NCBI GenBank assembly: GCA_020638675.1 | Contig: JACKID010000003.1 | Location: 62,001-126,000 of the forward strand | Reading direction: 5' to 3' | Length of the DNA stretch: 64,000 bases | Origin: Planctomycetota bacterium | GTDB lineage: Bacteria; Planctomycetota; UBA8742; UBA2392 | Shown here: positions 23,990 through 32,764 of the stretch, in pieces | Layout of the letters: each line of letters opens with the position of its first letter | How positions within the stretch are numbered: position 1 is the first letter of the stretch | The notes under the pieces: generated by a model | Seen by the model: the letters and a program-made list of their open reading frames with translations, nothing else | What the model was told of the DNA's origin: nothing | The model's database searches: none | Program-made: the position numbers and the translations under genes

Positions 23990-25465
23990 GTGCCGTCCGC
24001 TGAGTCCGCCTACCTGTTCCGCCACGCGCTGGTGCGCGATGCGGCCTACCACCTGCAACCGCCGGGCGACCGCGCGCAGTTGCACGCACTGGTACTGGAG
24101 GTCGCCGAGGCGCTGTTCGAGGGCGACGACAAGGCACTCGACGCAATGGCCGCGGAGCTGGTGCACCACGCCACGGCCGCGCAGTACTCGCGCCGCACAG
24201 CCGACGTGAAGTGGCAAAAGGAGCTGGCCGCCAAAGAGGCGGCTTACCTGCTGCGCGCCATGTGGCACGAGTCGCGTGAGTTTCACAACGAGAAGGCGAT
24301 GGAGTTCGGACGCAGGCTGGCCGACCACCCGGCCGCGACTCATGACGACCGCATCGCCGCGCTGCTGCGCATCGGCGAGACGCTCCTGAACACCGGGCGC
24401 GCACGGGATGGCCGCGAGTGGTTTGAAAAGGCCGCAAGCGTCGCCGAGGCAGCGGGCGACGGGGCCTCTCACGGACGCGCGCTGCGGGCTATCGGCATCA
24501 GCTACGCCCGCACGGAGGGGAATCCACCGGGCATTCCGTACGTGGAACGCGCGCTCGAGATCTTCCGCAAGATCGGCGACCGCCGGGCCGAAGGCCTCGC
24601 CCTCAGCAACCTCTCCGTGATGCGCGTCGACTCAGAACCCGCCGAGCAGACGCTGGCCGCGTATCACGAGGCTCTCGCGATCCTGACCGAGGCCGACGAC
24701 GAGAACGGTCGCGCCGCAACGCTGAGCAACATCGGCAACCTGCTGCGCAACATGGCGCGCTATGACGAATCGGCCGCCGTGTTCGAAGAAGCGCTGGCCA
24801 TCCATCGAAAGCGAGGCGAGCGCCAGTACGAGGCCATGGTGGTCGGCAATCTCTCCGGGCTGTATGGCGCGATGGGGCGGCAGGATGAATCACGCGCGGC
24901 TGCCGCCCGCGCATTGCAGATCGCGCGCGAAACCGGCGACCTGCACACGCAGGGCGTCTCGCTGTTTCACATCGGCGCCGCTGCAAGCCGCAGCGGGCGC
25001 CTCGAGGAGGCCGAGGACGCCTACAAGCGGGGTCTGCAGGCCATTGAGGAATGCGGCGCGCGCTTCTGGCACGCGGTGCTGCTTGATTCCTACAGGATTC
25101 TGAAAGCCAAGCAGGGCAAATTCGAAGCCGCCGCCAAGCTGGTTCAAGAAGGGCGCGAGATGTTTCTGGCCCAAGGCAATGAACAGATGGCCGCGCTGGC
25201 GCTGCGCAGCCTTGCCAGGATCGACATCGACGCCAGGCGCCCGGGCGAAGCACGCAAGAAGATCGAGCAGGCTCTTGAGGTCATCCAGCGGATGGGCCTC
25301 GACCAGGAAGAAGGCGAAACGCGCGCCAGCTATGCCGTCGCGCTGCACATGCTGGGCGATCCCGGCGCGGAACCCGAGTATCGGAAGGCGCGCGCGTTGT
25401 TCCTGAGCGCCAACGCGCTCGACGACCTGGAAGTCCTCGAAAAGCGCTGGCGAGGGCTGGCCTGA
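23990..25465 (+). CDS. TPR-repeat protein, paralog of the gene at 1
   Basis: A 491-residue protein from GTG 23990. The N-terminus SAYLFRHALVRDAAYHLQPPGDRAQLHALV is nearly the same as in the truncated gene at the window start. Residues about 120-480 are TPR units (LSNIGNLLRNMARYDESAAVFEEALAIHRKRGE and similar). The YLFRHAL segment normally links a STAND ATPase to its TPRs; here no ATPase precedes it. It is followed closely by a lipoprotein gene. A partner-binding or sensor role is inferred, not shown. Confidence 0.85.
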   Translation: MPSAESAYLFRHALVRDAAYHLQPPGDRAQLHALVLEVAEALFEGDDKALDAMAAELVHHATAAQYSRRTADVKWQKELAAKEAAYLLRAMWHESREFHNEKAMEFGRRLADHPAATHDDRIAALLRIGETLLNTGRARDGREWFEKAASVAEAAGDGASHGRALRAIGISYARTEGNPPGIPYVERALEIFRKIGDRRAEGLALSNLSVMRVDSEPAEQTLAAYHEALAILTEADDENGRAATLSNIGNLLRNMARYDESAAVFEEALAIHRKRGERQYEAMVVGNLSGLYGAMGRQDESRAAAARALQIARETGDLHTQGVSLFHIGAAASRSGRLEEAEDAYKRGLQAIEECGARFWHAVLLDSYRILKAKQGKFEAAAKLVQEGREMFLAQGNEQMAALALRSLARIDIDARRPGEARKKIEQALEVIQRMGLDQEEGETRASYAVALHMLGDPGAEPEYRKARALFLSANALDDLEVLEKRWRGLA

Positions 25466-25491
25466 TAGGGACAATCGCGCGGGGAGAGACC

Positions 25492-26523
25492 ATGCGATCA
25501 GCCGCCCTGCTACTTGCTCTGTGCCTGGCCTGCGCCGGCTGCGGTGGAGATTCCGCGAGCACCGCCGGTAGCTCATCCGACAGCCGCGACTCGGACAGCA
25601 ACAGCACCGGCAGATCGTCCAAGAGCGACGACACAAAAAAACCCGACGAGCCCGGCAAGGGTGAGAAGCCGCCGGAGCCGGAGAAGCTGCCCGGGCTGAG
25701 CGGCGAAGAACTCCAGATCGGCAAGGTCTACAAGAACGGCGAGCCCGTGAAGATGTCGATGTACGGCGTCTCGTTCAAGCTGCCGCCCGACTGCGGCGTG
25801 GTGATGCAGAAAGACGCCACGGCCATGACCCTGCAGTCCACCACGAAAAAGAGCCTCGGGTTTGTCTTCTTCAAGCGCGAGGTGAATGAGTCGGAGCTTG
25901 AGACCGAGCTGCGCCAGCCACAGGAGATCGACGACGGCGTCACGCTCAGCCTGCAGGGCGACTTCGAGCGCAAGAGCGGCTACACGCTGGCCAAGTACGC
26001 GGACGACACGTACGTCGGCTACGCGGCTTTCCACATCGGGCCGGAGAAGAACGGTATTCTCTTCTTTATGGGCGGCTTCAAGGCCGACGAGGCACACTTC
26101 AAAGAGAAGGTCGAAGCGCTGGCCGGCAGCATCGGCATCGGCAAGCCGCTTGAGTCGCAAAGCGAGCAGGAATGGAAGGCGATGCTCGCGGGAAACATGC
26201 TGACCTACCTGAAGTCGTACTCGAGCACGGACGGCGTCGGCGGCGGGGTGTACAGCAGCACGAACATCGAGATCCGCCTCTACCCGGACGGCACTTACCG
26301 CTACCACGGCAGCGACAGTTTCTCGGTAGGGACCGGCAGCGGCGGCAGCGCAAGCGGCGGCAAGGGCGGCGACGAAACGGGCACCTGGAAGGTCGAGCAG
26401 ATCGGGACGGTCACGTACCTGAAATGCAATTCCGAGGGCGGGTCGCGACAGTACAAGCTCGAGTACGCCGACAAGAAGACCTACCTGAACGGCACACGCT
26501 ACTTCCGCACACCGATCGAGTAG
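25492..26523 (+). CDS. Lipoprotein with low-complexity linker
   Basis: A 343-residue protein. The signal ends in lipobox CAGC at about residue 18. A Ser/Asp/Lys/Pro-rich linker (about 20-75) precedes a folded region with YKNGEPVKMSMYGVSFKLPPD, GYTLAKYADDTYVGYAAFHI and GILFFMGGFKADEAHFKEKV. The C-terminal part resembles a beta-rich lipocalin-like fold (IEIRLYPDGTYRYHGSDSFS, ETGTWKVEQIG). Family not recognised. It lies 26 bp after the TPR gene on the same strand, so co-expression is likely. Confidence 0.75.
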   Translation: MRSAALLLALCLACAGCGGDSASTAGSSSDSRDSDSNSTGRSSKSDDTKKPDEPGKGEKPPEPEKLPGLSGEELQIGKVYKNGEPVKMSMYGVSFKLPPDCGVVMQKDATAMTLQSTTKKSLGFVFFKREVNESELETELRQPQEIDDGVTLSLQGDFERKSGYTLAKYADDTYVGYAAFHIGPEKNGILFFMGGFKADEAHFKEKVEALAGSIGIGKPLESQSEQEWKAMLAGNMLTYLKSYSSTDGVGGGVYSSTNIEIRLYPDGTYRYHGSDSFSVGTGSGGSASGGKGGDETGTWKVEQIGTVTYLKCNSEGGSRQYKLEYADKKTYLNGTRYFRTPIE

Positions 26524-26577
26524 GGAATGCGGGAACCCAGGGCGATCCGCTTGCGTCCAGTTGGCGGAGACGACGCG

Positions 26578-27006
26578 ATGAAAACCATCCTGCCGCTGGT
26601 CTGTTTGTGCCTGCTGACATTCGCCTGCGCCCCGGCCACCGTCGGCAACGATGCGCCGACACCGCCCATGCCGACGGACTTTGCAATCGAGCTCGCCGGG
26701 GGCGGTGGCGTTACCGGCGAATGGCACTCAATCAGCGTCACGGCCAAGGGCGACGTGCTTGAGGACAACAAGCGGGTCGCAACCGTCCCGCAATCCACGC
26801 GCGAGGAACTGTGGAAGCTGCTGATACAGGCGGGCTTCTTCGACATGTCCGGCGAGCCGGGAAACATGAGCGATTCCATCACCGTCACGGCCAACGGCGA
26901 CACCAAGCACGTGGTTCAGGAACTCGGGGCCGATCCTGACGGCTTCGGCAAGCTGGGCACGGACTGCGCGAGCCTGATCAGGCAGACGCGCAAGCCGATC
27001 CAGTAG
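26578..27006 (+). CDS. Small lipoprotein, emfourin-like fold possible
   Basis: A 142-residue protein from the ATG at 26578 (MKTILPLVCLCLLTFAC). Lipobox TFAC. The mature part (FAIELAGGGGVTGEWHSISV, TREELWKLLIQAGFFDM, DSITVTANGDTKHVVQEL) resembles the emfourin/protealysin-inhibitor fold: strand, helix with L-x-x-L-x-x-x-x-FF, then two strands. That resemblance is from memory and weak. It lies 54 bp after the previous lipoprotein. Confidence 0.7.
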   Translation: MKTILPLVCLCLLTFACAPATVGNDAPTPPMPTDFAIELAGGGGVTGEWHSISVTAKGDVLEDNKRVATVPQSTREELWKLLIQAGFFDMSGEPGNMSDSITVTANGDTKHVVQELGADPDGFGKLGTDCASLIRQTRKPIQ

Positions 27007-27009
27007 CGG

Positions 27010-28971
27010 CTACATCCGCTCCACGAGCGACATCCCGAGCAGCGTGAGCCCGCGCCCGAGGACTTTGCGGATGGCGTTCACGAGGCGCACGCGCGCGAGG
27101 CTGAGATCCTTATCGTCGCCGACAATGCGGGTGTCCTTGGTGACGGTCCACCAGGTGCTGGTCAGACTGGCAAGCTCGATCAGGTAGCGCGCGACGATGC
27201 TCGGCTCGAATTCCGCGCTGGCCTTGGCGACCGCATCCGGGAACGCCGCGAGCTGCTGGATGATCTTCCATTCCTCGTCGAGACCCAGCCGGTCCGGGTC
27301 ACCGTCCTCGAAGATGGGCTCCCCGTGCACTTCGCGGAACTTGCCGGTCACGCTTCCCATGCGCACGTACTGCATCTGCATGTACGGGCCGCTTTCGCCC
27401 TGGAAGTCGAGCACGGCCTCCCAGTCGAATTTCACGTTGTTCCTGCGACCGTTCTTCAAGTCGTTGAATACTACCGCGCCGACACCGACCGCATGCGCAA
27501 CGCGCTCGGCCAGGTTGGCGTCGTCTGCAAGCTCGGGGTTCTTTTCCTTGATGATGCCGCGCACCGTCTCAATGGCTTCATCCAGCAGGTCTTCCAGCAT
27601 GATCGCCGTGCCGCGCCGGGTGCTTGTCTTGGCCCACTTGCCGTCCGGCTGCTGGAACAGCATCAGCCCGAAGTCCGTATGGCTGCAGTGTGCGGCCCAC
27701 TCATGACCGAGCATCTCCAGCCCCTTGAACAGCTGGCTGAAGTGCAGCTTCTGCTCGCCGCCGACCACGTAGGTCATTTCGTCGAGCCCCCAGTGGCGCT
27801 TGCGGTACAGCGCCGCCGCCATGTCGCGCGCGTGGTAGCTGGTGGCGCCGTCGCTCTTGACCAGAATCAGCGGCGGCTTGTCCTTGCCGTGCGTGAAGAT
27901 CAGCAGCGCGCCTTCATCCAGCTCGGCGACCTTGTTCTCGACGGCGTCGGCGATCAGGCGCCGGCACAGGTCCTCGGCCGTGACGTAGTAGCTCTCACCC
28001 ACGTAGATGCAGTGGTGGCGGTAGAACGCCTCCGGCTCTTCCGTCAGGACCTTTGCGTGTGCGGCATCCACCACGGGCCACAACTTGAAGCTGAGCCCGA
28101 GGTGGGCGTACATGCGCTCGAACTCGGCCAGGCTGATGTCGCGCGCGTGCTGCCAGATCCGGAAGTTGACGATGCCTTCTTCGCGCGCCGCGGCGTCAAC
28201 CGGCCCGCCTTCGCCCAGCGCCTCCTTGCTCAGCAGCGCCTCGATGTAGCGCTCGAGAACCGCGAACTCCTGCTTGCCGGCGACGCTCAGCTCTTCGTCG
28301 TCTTTCGATTCCTTGTTGAAGCGCGCATAGGTTTCGTTCAGCTCCTGCACGGTCATTGTGCCGAGCGGCTTGTCTTCGGTTTGTGCGCGCTCGGCCAGTT
28401 CCGGGAAGTACTTCTTCACGCCGGCGATCAGCTTGCCGAAGCCGGTTCCCCAGTCGCCCAGGTGGTTCACGCCGACTACCCGCCAGCCCTGGCTCTCGCG
28501 CAGCTTCTTGATGCTGTAGCCGATCATGGTGCTGCGCAGGTGGTGCACGGCCAGCGGCTTGGCGATGTTGGGGCTTGACAGGTCAACAACCAGCGTCCTG
28601 CCCTTGCCTGCCACGTTGTCGCCGAAGCGCCAGTCCTGCGGCTCTGCGCCGGCGGACTGCGTCTCGATCTCCACCAGCACGTCGCTGCTGATGGCCCTGC
28701 GGTTGAGGCGCAGGTTCACGTACGGGCCGGCCGCCTCGATCACTTCAATCAGCCCGCGCGGCTTCGCGCCTTCCGCCAGCTTGGTTGCGAACTCGTTGGG
28801 CTTGGCGCCGGCTTCTTTGGCGTAACGAAATGTGGCAAACGCGAGGTCGCCCATCTCCGCCTTGGGTGGGCGCGCCAGACTTTCTGAAATTTTTTCCGCG
28901 TCCAGCCCGGCGGCCCTGAACCCGCTCCACTGCGCCATTTCGGCCGCAACCCTGTTTTCCAGAAAACCCAT
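27010..28971 (-). CDS. argS: Arginyl-tRNA synthetase
   Basis: A 653-residue class I synthetase, slightly longer than the usual 550-600. The N-terminal additional domain is ENRVAAEMAQWSGFRAAG. The HIGH-like motif is in SSPNIAKPLAVHHLRSTMIG (about 120-139), followed by GVNHLGDWGTGFGKLIAG. The C-terminal anticodon domain ends LTLLGMSLVERM, a typical ArgS end. It charges tRNA-Arg. The start at 28971 fits the family; an upstream extension to 29052 runs through the divergent gap. Only 84 bp separate it from the divergent portal gene. Confidence 0.97.
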   Translation of the reverse strand: MGFLENRVAAEMAQWSGFRAAGLDAEKISESLARPPKAEMGDLAFATFRYAKEAGAKPNEFATKLAEGAKPRGLIEVIEAAGPYVNLRLNRRAISSDVLVEIETQSAGAEPQDWRFGDNVAGKGRTLVVDLSSPNIAKPLAVHHLRSTMIGYSIKKLRESQGWRVVGVNHLGDWGTGFGKLIAGVKKYFPELAERAQTEDKPLGTMTVQELNETYARFNKESKDDEELSVAGKQEFAVLERYIEALLSKEALGEGGPVDAAAREEGIVNFRIWQHARDISLAEFERMYAHLGLSFKLWPVVDAAHAKVLTEEPEAFYRHHCIYVGESYYVTAEDLCRRLIADAVENKVAELDEGALLIFTHGKDKPPLILVKSDGATSYHARDMAAALYRKRHWGLDEMTYVVGGEQKLHFSQLFKGLEMLGHEWAAHCSHTDFGLMLFQQPDGKWAKTSTRRGTAIMLEDLLDEAIETVRGIIKEKNPELADDANLAERVAHAVGVGAVVFNDLKNGRRNNVKFDWEAVLDFQGESGPYMQMQYVRMGSVTGKFREVHGEPIFEDGDPDRLGLDEEWKIIQQLAAFPDAVAKASAEFEPSIVARYLIELASLTSTWWTVTKDTRIVGDDKDLSLARVRLVNAIRKVLGRGLTLLGMSLVERM

Positions 28972-29055
28972 CGTCCGCCTTTTTTCTGACCAAAACACAT
29001 TCCATCGGCCGGGAGGAATGAGGGGCAAACGCAGCCCCACCCGAAAGGCCAACGA

Positions 29056-30414
29056 ATGTCGGATTCCTTCACACGCGCGCTTTCACTCGCCCTCGAGCAC
29101 ACCTCGCCGCTCACCCGCAGCGAGCGCCCGAGCGTCAGCCGCCCCGACGAGCTGTACGCACTCTACACATCCGAGGGCGACAACGCCCGCCGCGCCGAGG
29201 CCCGTTTCATTTGGGACATGTACCGCGGCGACCAGTTGCGCTACATCCCCCGCCTGCCCGGCGAGTCGGCCACCGAATTCCTGCGCCGCCCGCACAAGCA
29301 GTTCCTGAACGTCACGCGCGTCATCATCGACGTGCTCAGCCAGCTCTACCGCCGGCCCGTCGAGCGCCAACTCGACGCCGACAAACGCGTGCGCGAGCGT
29401 ATCCAGCGCGTCTGGGACCGCAACACCCCGGACCGCCTGCTGCTCGGGCTGGATCGACTGGCGCGCCTGCAAGGCGTGGCCGCCGTGCGCGTAAGCTTCG
29501 AGCAGGGCGAGGTGCGCTACTGGCCCTGGCCCGCGCACCGCCTGGTCTGCATTCCCGATCTCGACCGCCCGGACACCCCGGCCGCGGTCATCGCATTCGC
29601 CGCCGGCGACGGCTCCCTGGCTCACGTCTGGTCTCCCGAGCGTGTCTCCACCGTCGCCGGCGGTCGAATCATCAGCGAGCAGGAGCACGGGCTCGGGCGC
29701 GTTCCGTTCGCGTTCGTGCACGACCAGCTGATTGTGGACGGGTTCTGGACCGAAGGGCGCGGGCGCGCAGTCGCGTTCGCCAACGCCGAGTTTAACGCCA
29801 AGCTGTCCGAGCTCGCGCACACGGTCGCCATGCAGGGCTTCGGCGTAATGGAGATCGTGAACCCGGACCCGGCGCAGGAGATCGCCGTCGGGCCGGCACG
29901 GGCGATTGCCTTCAACGTCAGCGGCAATGATCCGTTCGGGATCAACTTCAAGTCGCCGAACGCGCCGATTACCGACCTGATTGCCGACCTCGAGTTCTTT
30001 CTCGCCACGCTGCTCAAGACCCAACGCATTCCCGAGAGCGTGCTGAGCGTCAACGTCGGCGCGAACATCAGCGGCGTCAGCGTGCTGGCCCAGCAGACGC
30101 CGGTGCTGGAAGACCGCGTCGAGCGCCAGCAGGTCTTCCGCGCGTTCGAGCAGCAACTGCTGGACGTCACGCTGGCCGTCCTGCGCGAGCACGAAGCACT
30201 GCACGCCGAAGCCACGCTGCACGTCAATTACCCCGAGCCGACGCTCGAGCAAAGCGCCGCCGAGCGCATGCAGGTCGACGACTGGCGCCTGCGCAACGGG
30301 ATGACCACGCCCTGGGCGCTGATGCTGCGCGACGACCCGGACGCCTACACCGACCTCGAGCAGGCCAGACAGGCCTGGCTCACCAATCACCAAGGAAATA
30401 CCCATGCCGGATAA
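29056..30414 (+). CDS. Phage portal-like protein
   Basis: A 452-residue protein matching SPP1 gp6-type portal proteins in layout. N-terminal stem: EARFIWDMYRGDQLRYIPRL, then KQFLNVTRVIIDVLSQLYRRPV. Central RIPFAF-like wing in GLGRVPFAFVHDQLIVDGFW, then the clip/crown helices FLATLLKTQRIPESVLSV and ISGVSVLAQQTPVLEDRVER. The portal forms the dodecameric DNA gate at one capsid vertex. No terminase large-subunit gene precedes it; argS does, divergently. The 3' end overlaps the next ORF by 11 bp. Confidence 0.8.
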   Translation: MSDSFTRALSLALEHTSPLTRSERPSVSRPDELYALYTSEGDNARRAEARFIWDMYRGDQLRYIPRLPGESATEFLRRPHKQFLNVTRVIIDVLSQLYRRPVERQLDADKRVRERIQRVWDRNTPDRLLLGLDRLARLQGVAAVRVSFEQGEVRYWPWPAHRLVCIPDLDRPDTPAAVIAFAAGDGSLAHVWSPERVSTVAGGRIISEQEHGLGRVPFAFVHDQLIVDGFWTEGRGRAVAFANAEFNAKLSELAHTVAMQGFGVMEIVNPDPAQEIAVGPARAIAFNVSGNDPFGINFKSPNAPITDLIADLEFFLATLLKTQRIPESVLSVNVGANISGVSVLAQQTPVLEDRVERQQVFRAFEQQLLDVTLAVLREHEALHAEATLHVNYPEPTLEQSAAERMQVDDWRLRNGMTTPWALMLRDDPDAYTDLEQARQAWLTNHQGNTHAG

Positions 30415-30814
30415 ACCACTGATCGACCAGCTCCGCGCGCTGCTGCCGGAGCCCAACGAGCAACTTTCCGCCGCCCTGGACAAAGTCGCGCAGCTCGAGC
30501 ACGAGCACAGCGCGGCCGTGGAGCAGGCCCGCATCGAGCGCGCCTTCCTGTTGCGCGCCCCGCGCGAAGGCCTGCTCTACCCGGGCGACGCGCTGAAGCT
30601 CGACGACATTGTCCCGAAGATTCGCGAGGCCGGGGAGAACGAGCAGGCACTGGAGGACGTGTTCAACACCCTCCGGTCCTCCCGCCCCTATCTGTTCGCC
30701 AAACCCCCGGCCTCGCCCGCCAACCAGAAGCTGTCCGAGCCCGAGCAGCCCCGCGGTCTCCGGCACGGAAGCTTGACCCGTCAAGTGCAGGAAATCAGAC
30801 GCCGCAGGCGCTGA
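30404..30814 (+). CDS. Probable phage scaffold-like protein
   Basis: A 136-residue, mostly helical protein (LSAALDKVAQLEHEHSAAVEQ coiled coil, then basic end QVQEIRRRRR), lying exactly between portal and capsid genes and overlapping the portal stop. Position, charge and size fit a scaffolding protein. There is no sequence signature, so the function rests on context. Confidence 0.6.
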   Translation: MPDKPLIDQLRALLPEPNEQLSAALDKVAQLEHEHSAAVEQARIERAFLLRAPREGLLYPGDALKLDDIVPKIREAGENEQALEDVFNTLRSSRPYLFAKPPASPANQKLSEPEQPRGLRHGSLTRQVQEIRRRRR

Positions 30815-30851
30815 TCCAGTCTCTCACCCCTAATCTCCAAGGAGTATCCCC

Positions 30852-31985
30852 ATGAGTTTCACCGGCAAAGCAACCTACGACGCGGGCGCCAGCCTGCCCG
30901 AGCTGGTCGACGACGTCTCTGACCTCGTCGGACTGATCTCGCCCTTCGACACGCCGCTGCTCGATGCGATCGGCAGCCCGCGCTTCTCCGCCAAGTCCAC
31001 GCGCCACGAGTGGTTCGAAGACCAGCTCAACCCCAACTTCGACGCCGTGAACCACGGCGCCGGCTACTCCGACAGCGACACCAGCATCGTGGTCGACGAC
31101 GGCTCGGTCTTCCGCGTCGGCGACCTGGTCAAGCCCGACGCCGGCGAGGAGATCATGCAGGTCACCGGCATCAGCACGAACACGCTGACCGTCACGCGCG
31201 GCTACGGCGGCAGCACAGCGGCGGCACTGGTGGACGACCAGAAGCTGACCGTGATCGGGCACGCCGCGCTGGAAGGCGAAGACGCGGCGAGCGCCAACTA
31301 CCGCGCCCGCAGCCGCAAGGAAAACTACAGCCAGATCTTCACCGAGACGGTGACCATCAGCGGCAGCATGGACGCGGTCGGGCTGCACGCCGTCGAGCGC
31401 GAGTTTGACTACCAGGTGATCCAGCGCCTGCGCGAGCTGATGCGCAGCCTCGAGCAGACGGTGATCTGCGGCTACAAGGCCGCCAGCAGTCCCGAGGGCA
31501 GCGCCAGCGTGCGCCGCACCATGGGCGGGCTGCTGCAGTTCATCACTACGGTGGACGATGCGAGCGCGGCGACGCTGACCGAAGACATCCTGAACGCCAG
31601 CCTGCGCAACGTGTGGGATATGGGCGGGCGCCCGACGGCGATCGTCTGCAACGGCTTCCAGAAGCGCAAGATCAGCAGCTTCATCCAGAGCAGCCGGCGC
31701 TATGAGCCGGAAAGCGCCGCACTGCGCAACGTGGTGGACGTCTATGAGTCCGACTTCGGCGTGCAGCGCGTGGTGCTGTCGCGCTGGGTGCCCGCGGACA
31801 AGATCCTGCTGCTGGATCTCGACAAATTGCAGGTCATGCCGCTGCAGGGGCGCAGCTTCTTCGTGAAGCCGCTGGCCGAGTCGGGCGACTTCCGCAAGGC
31901 GCAACTGATCGGCGAGTACACCCTCGAAATCCTGAACGGCGGTGACGGCGGCCATGGCGTCATCACCAACCTGGCAACCAGCTAG
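30852..31985 (+). CDS. Major capsid protein (SU10/DUF5309-like, HK97 fold expected)
   Basis: A 377-residue protein with AAGGAG upstream. FTGKATYDAGASLPELVDD, then ISPFDTPLLDAIG, KSTRHEWFEDQL, SRKENYSQIFTETVTISGSMDAVG and QRLRELMRSLEQTVICGYKA are the conserved blocks of SU10-type major head proteins. A central insertion (about 60-130: SIVVDDGSVFRVGDLVKPD and ITVTRGYGG-like strands) is an Ig-like or decoration-binding domain. It should form the icosahedral shell. It is the best-conserved gene of this block. Confidence 0.85.
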   Translation: MSFTGKATYDAGASLPELVDDVSDLVGLISPFDTPLLDAIGSPRFSAKSTRHEWFEDQLNPNFDAVNHGAGYSDSDTSIVVDDGSVFRVGDLVKPDAGEEIMQVTGISTNTLTVTRGYGGSTAAALVDDQKLTVIGHAALEGEDAASANYRARSRKENYSQIFTETVTISGSMDAVGLHAVEREFDYQVIQRLRELMRSLEQTVICGYKAASSPEGSASVRRTMGGLLQFITTVDDASAATLTEDILNASLRNVWDMGGRPTAIVCNGFQKRKISSFIQSSRRYEPESAALRNVVDVYESDFGVQRVVLSRWVPADKILLLDLDKLQVMPLQGRSFFVKPLAESGDFRKAQLIGEYTLEILNGGDGGHGVITNLATS

Positions 31986-32087
31986 CCCGCGCAGGATGTC
32001 CCCCGCCGGGGCGGGCAGGCCAGCTCGCCCCGGCACCCTCCTTCGCCCTTCGGGCTTCGGAGGGCAGGCCCTCCAGGAACATTCACC
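31986..32087 (+). other. Hairpin-rich gap after the capsid gene
   Basis: The gap contains CCCCGCCGGGGCGGG-type and GCCCTTCGGGC palindromes. A hairpin after the capsid gene often acts as partial terminator or transcript stabiliser, giving higher capsid than tail output. That is inference. Confidence 0.45.
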
Positions 32088-32753
32088 ATGCTTGACTACG
32101 TGACAACTTTTGATGACCCCAGCGGCGTGTTCTCGCGCTGGCTGCTCGACGGCGCGAGCCGCGACAACACCGACCACGGGCGCGCCTACACCCGCATCAC
32201 GGAAGCCGGCGGCGACTTCACCGTCAGCCTCTACAGCGACCCGGACCGAACCATGCTCGCCGCGCAGGGAACGCTCAGTGGCAGCGCAAGCGGCGACGTG
32301 ACTCTGGCTGAGCAGAATTCCAGCGGGCTGTCCGGCCGCGTGCGTTTGCGCAAGGCCTACGCGTTCGACGCGACCATCGACGCCTGCTACGCCGACGATG
32401 AAGACCTGCTGCCCCTGCACAAAAATCTCAACGACTTCCTGGTCGGCGGCGAGTTTGCCGGGCGCCCGGGCTTCGCCATGCCGCTGGCCCGCGCCAAGCG
32501 CGTGGTCGACGCGCTCATGAACGCGCGCTTCGCCCGAGGCTGGCGCGCCGATGACCTGCGCCCGCTGGCCGACGTCACGGCCGCGTACGCGCTCTACTTC
32601 GTTTTTGACCACCTCAGCTCACGGGCCGATGACCCGGCCGGGCAGCTCGCAGCCGCCTGGCGCCGCAACGCCCGCCGCGCGCTGCCGCTGATCCTCATCA
32701 GCATCGGCGGCGAGCTGCATACGCCCTTCATTCCGCGCGTTGAACGCGCCTGA
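32088..32753 (+). CDS. Phage-block hypothetical protein (head completion position)
   Basis: A 221-residue protein. N-terminal beta-rich region (FTVSLYSDPDRTMLAAQGTL; SGDVTLAEQNSSGLSGRVRL) and a C-terminal helical half (LARAKRVVDALMNARFARGW; LADVTAAYALYFVFDHLSS). Its position after the capsid gene fits a head-tail adaptor or decoration protein. Family not recognised. Confidence 0.6.
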   Translation: MLDYVTTFDDPSGVFSRWLLDGASRDNTDHGRAYTRITEAGGDFTVSLYSDPDRTMLAAQGTLSGSASGDVTLAEQNSSGLSGRVRLRKAYAFDATIDACYADDEDLLPLHKNLNDFLVGGEFAGRPGFAMPLARAKRVVDALMNARFARGWRADDLRPLADVTAAYALYFVFDHLSSRADDPAGQLAAAWRRNARRALPLILISIGGELHTPFIPRVERA

Positions 32754-32764
32754 CAGGAGCCCCC

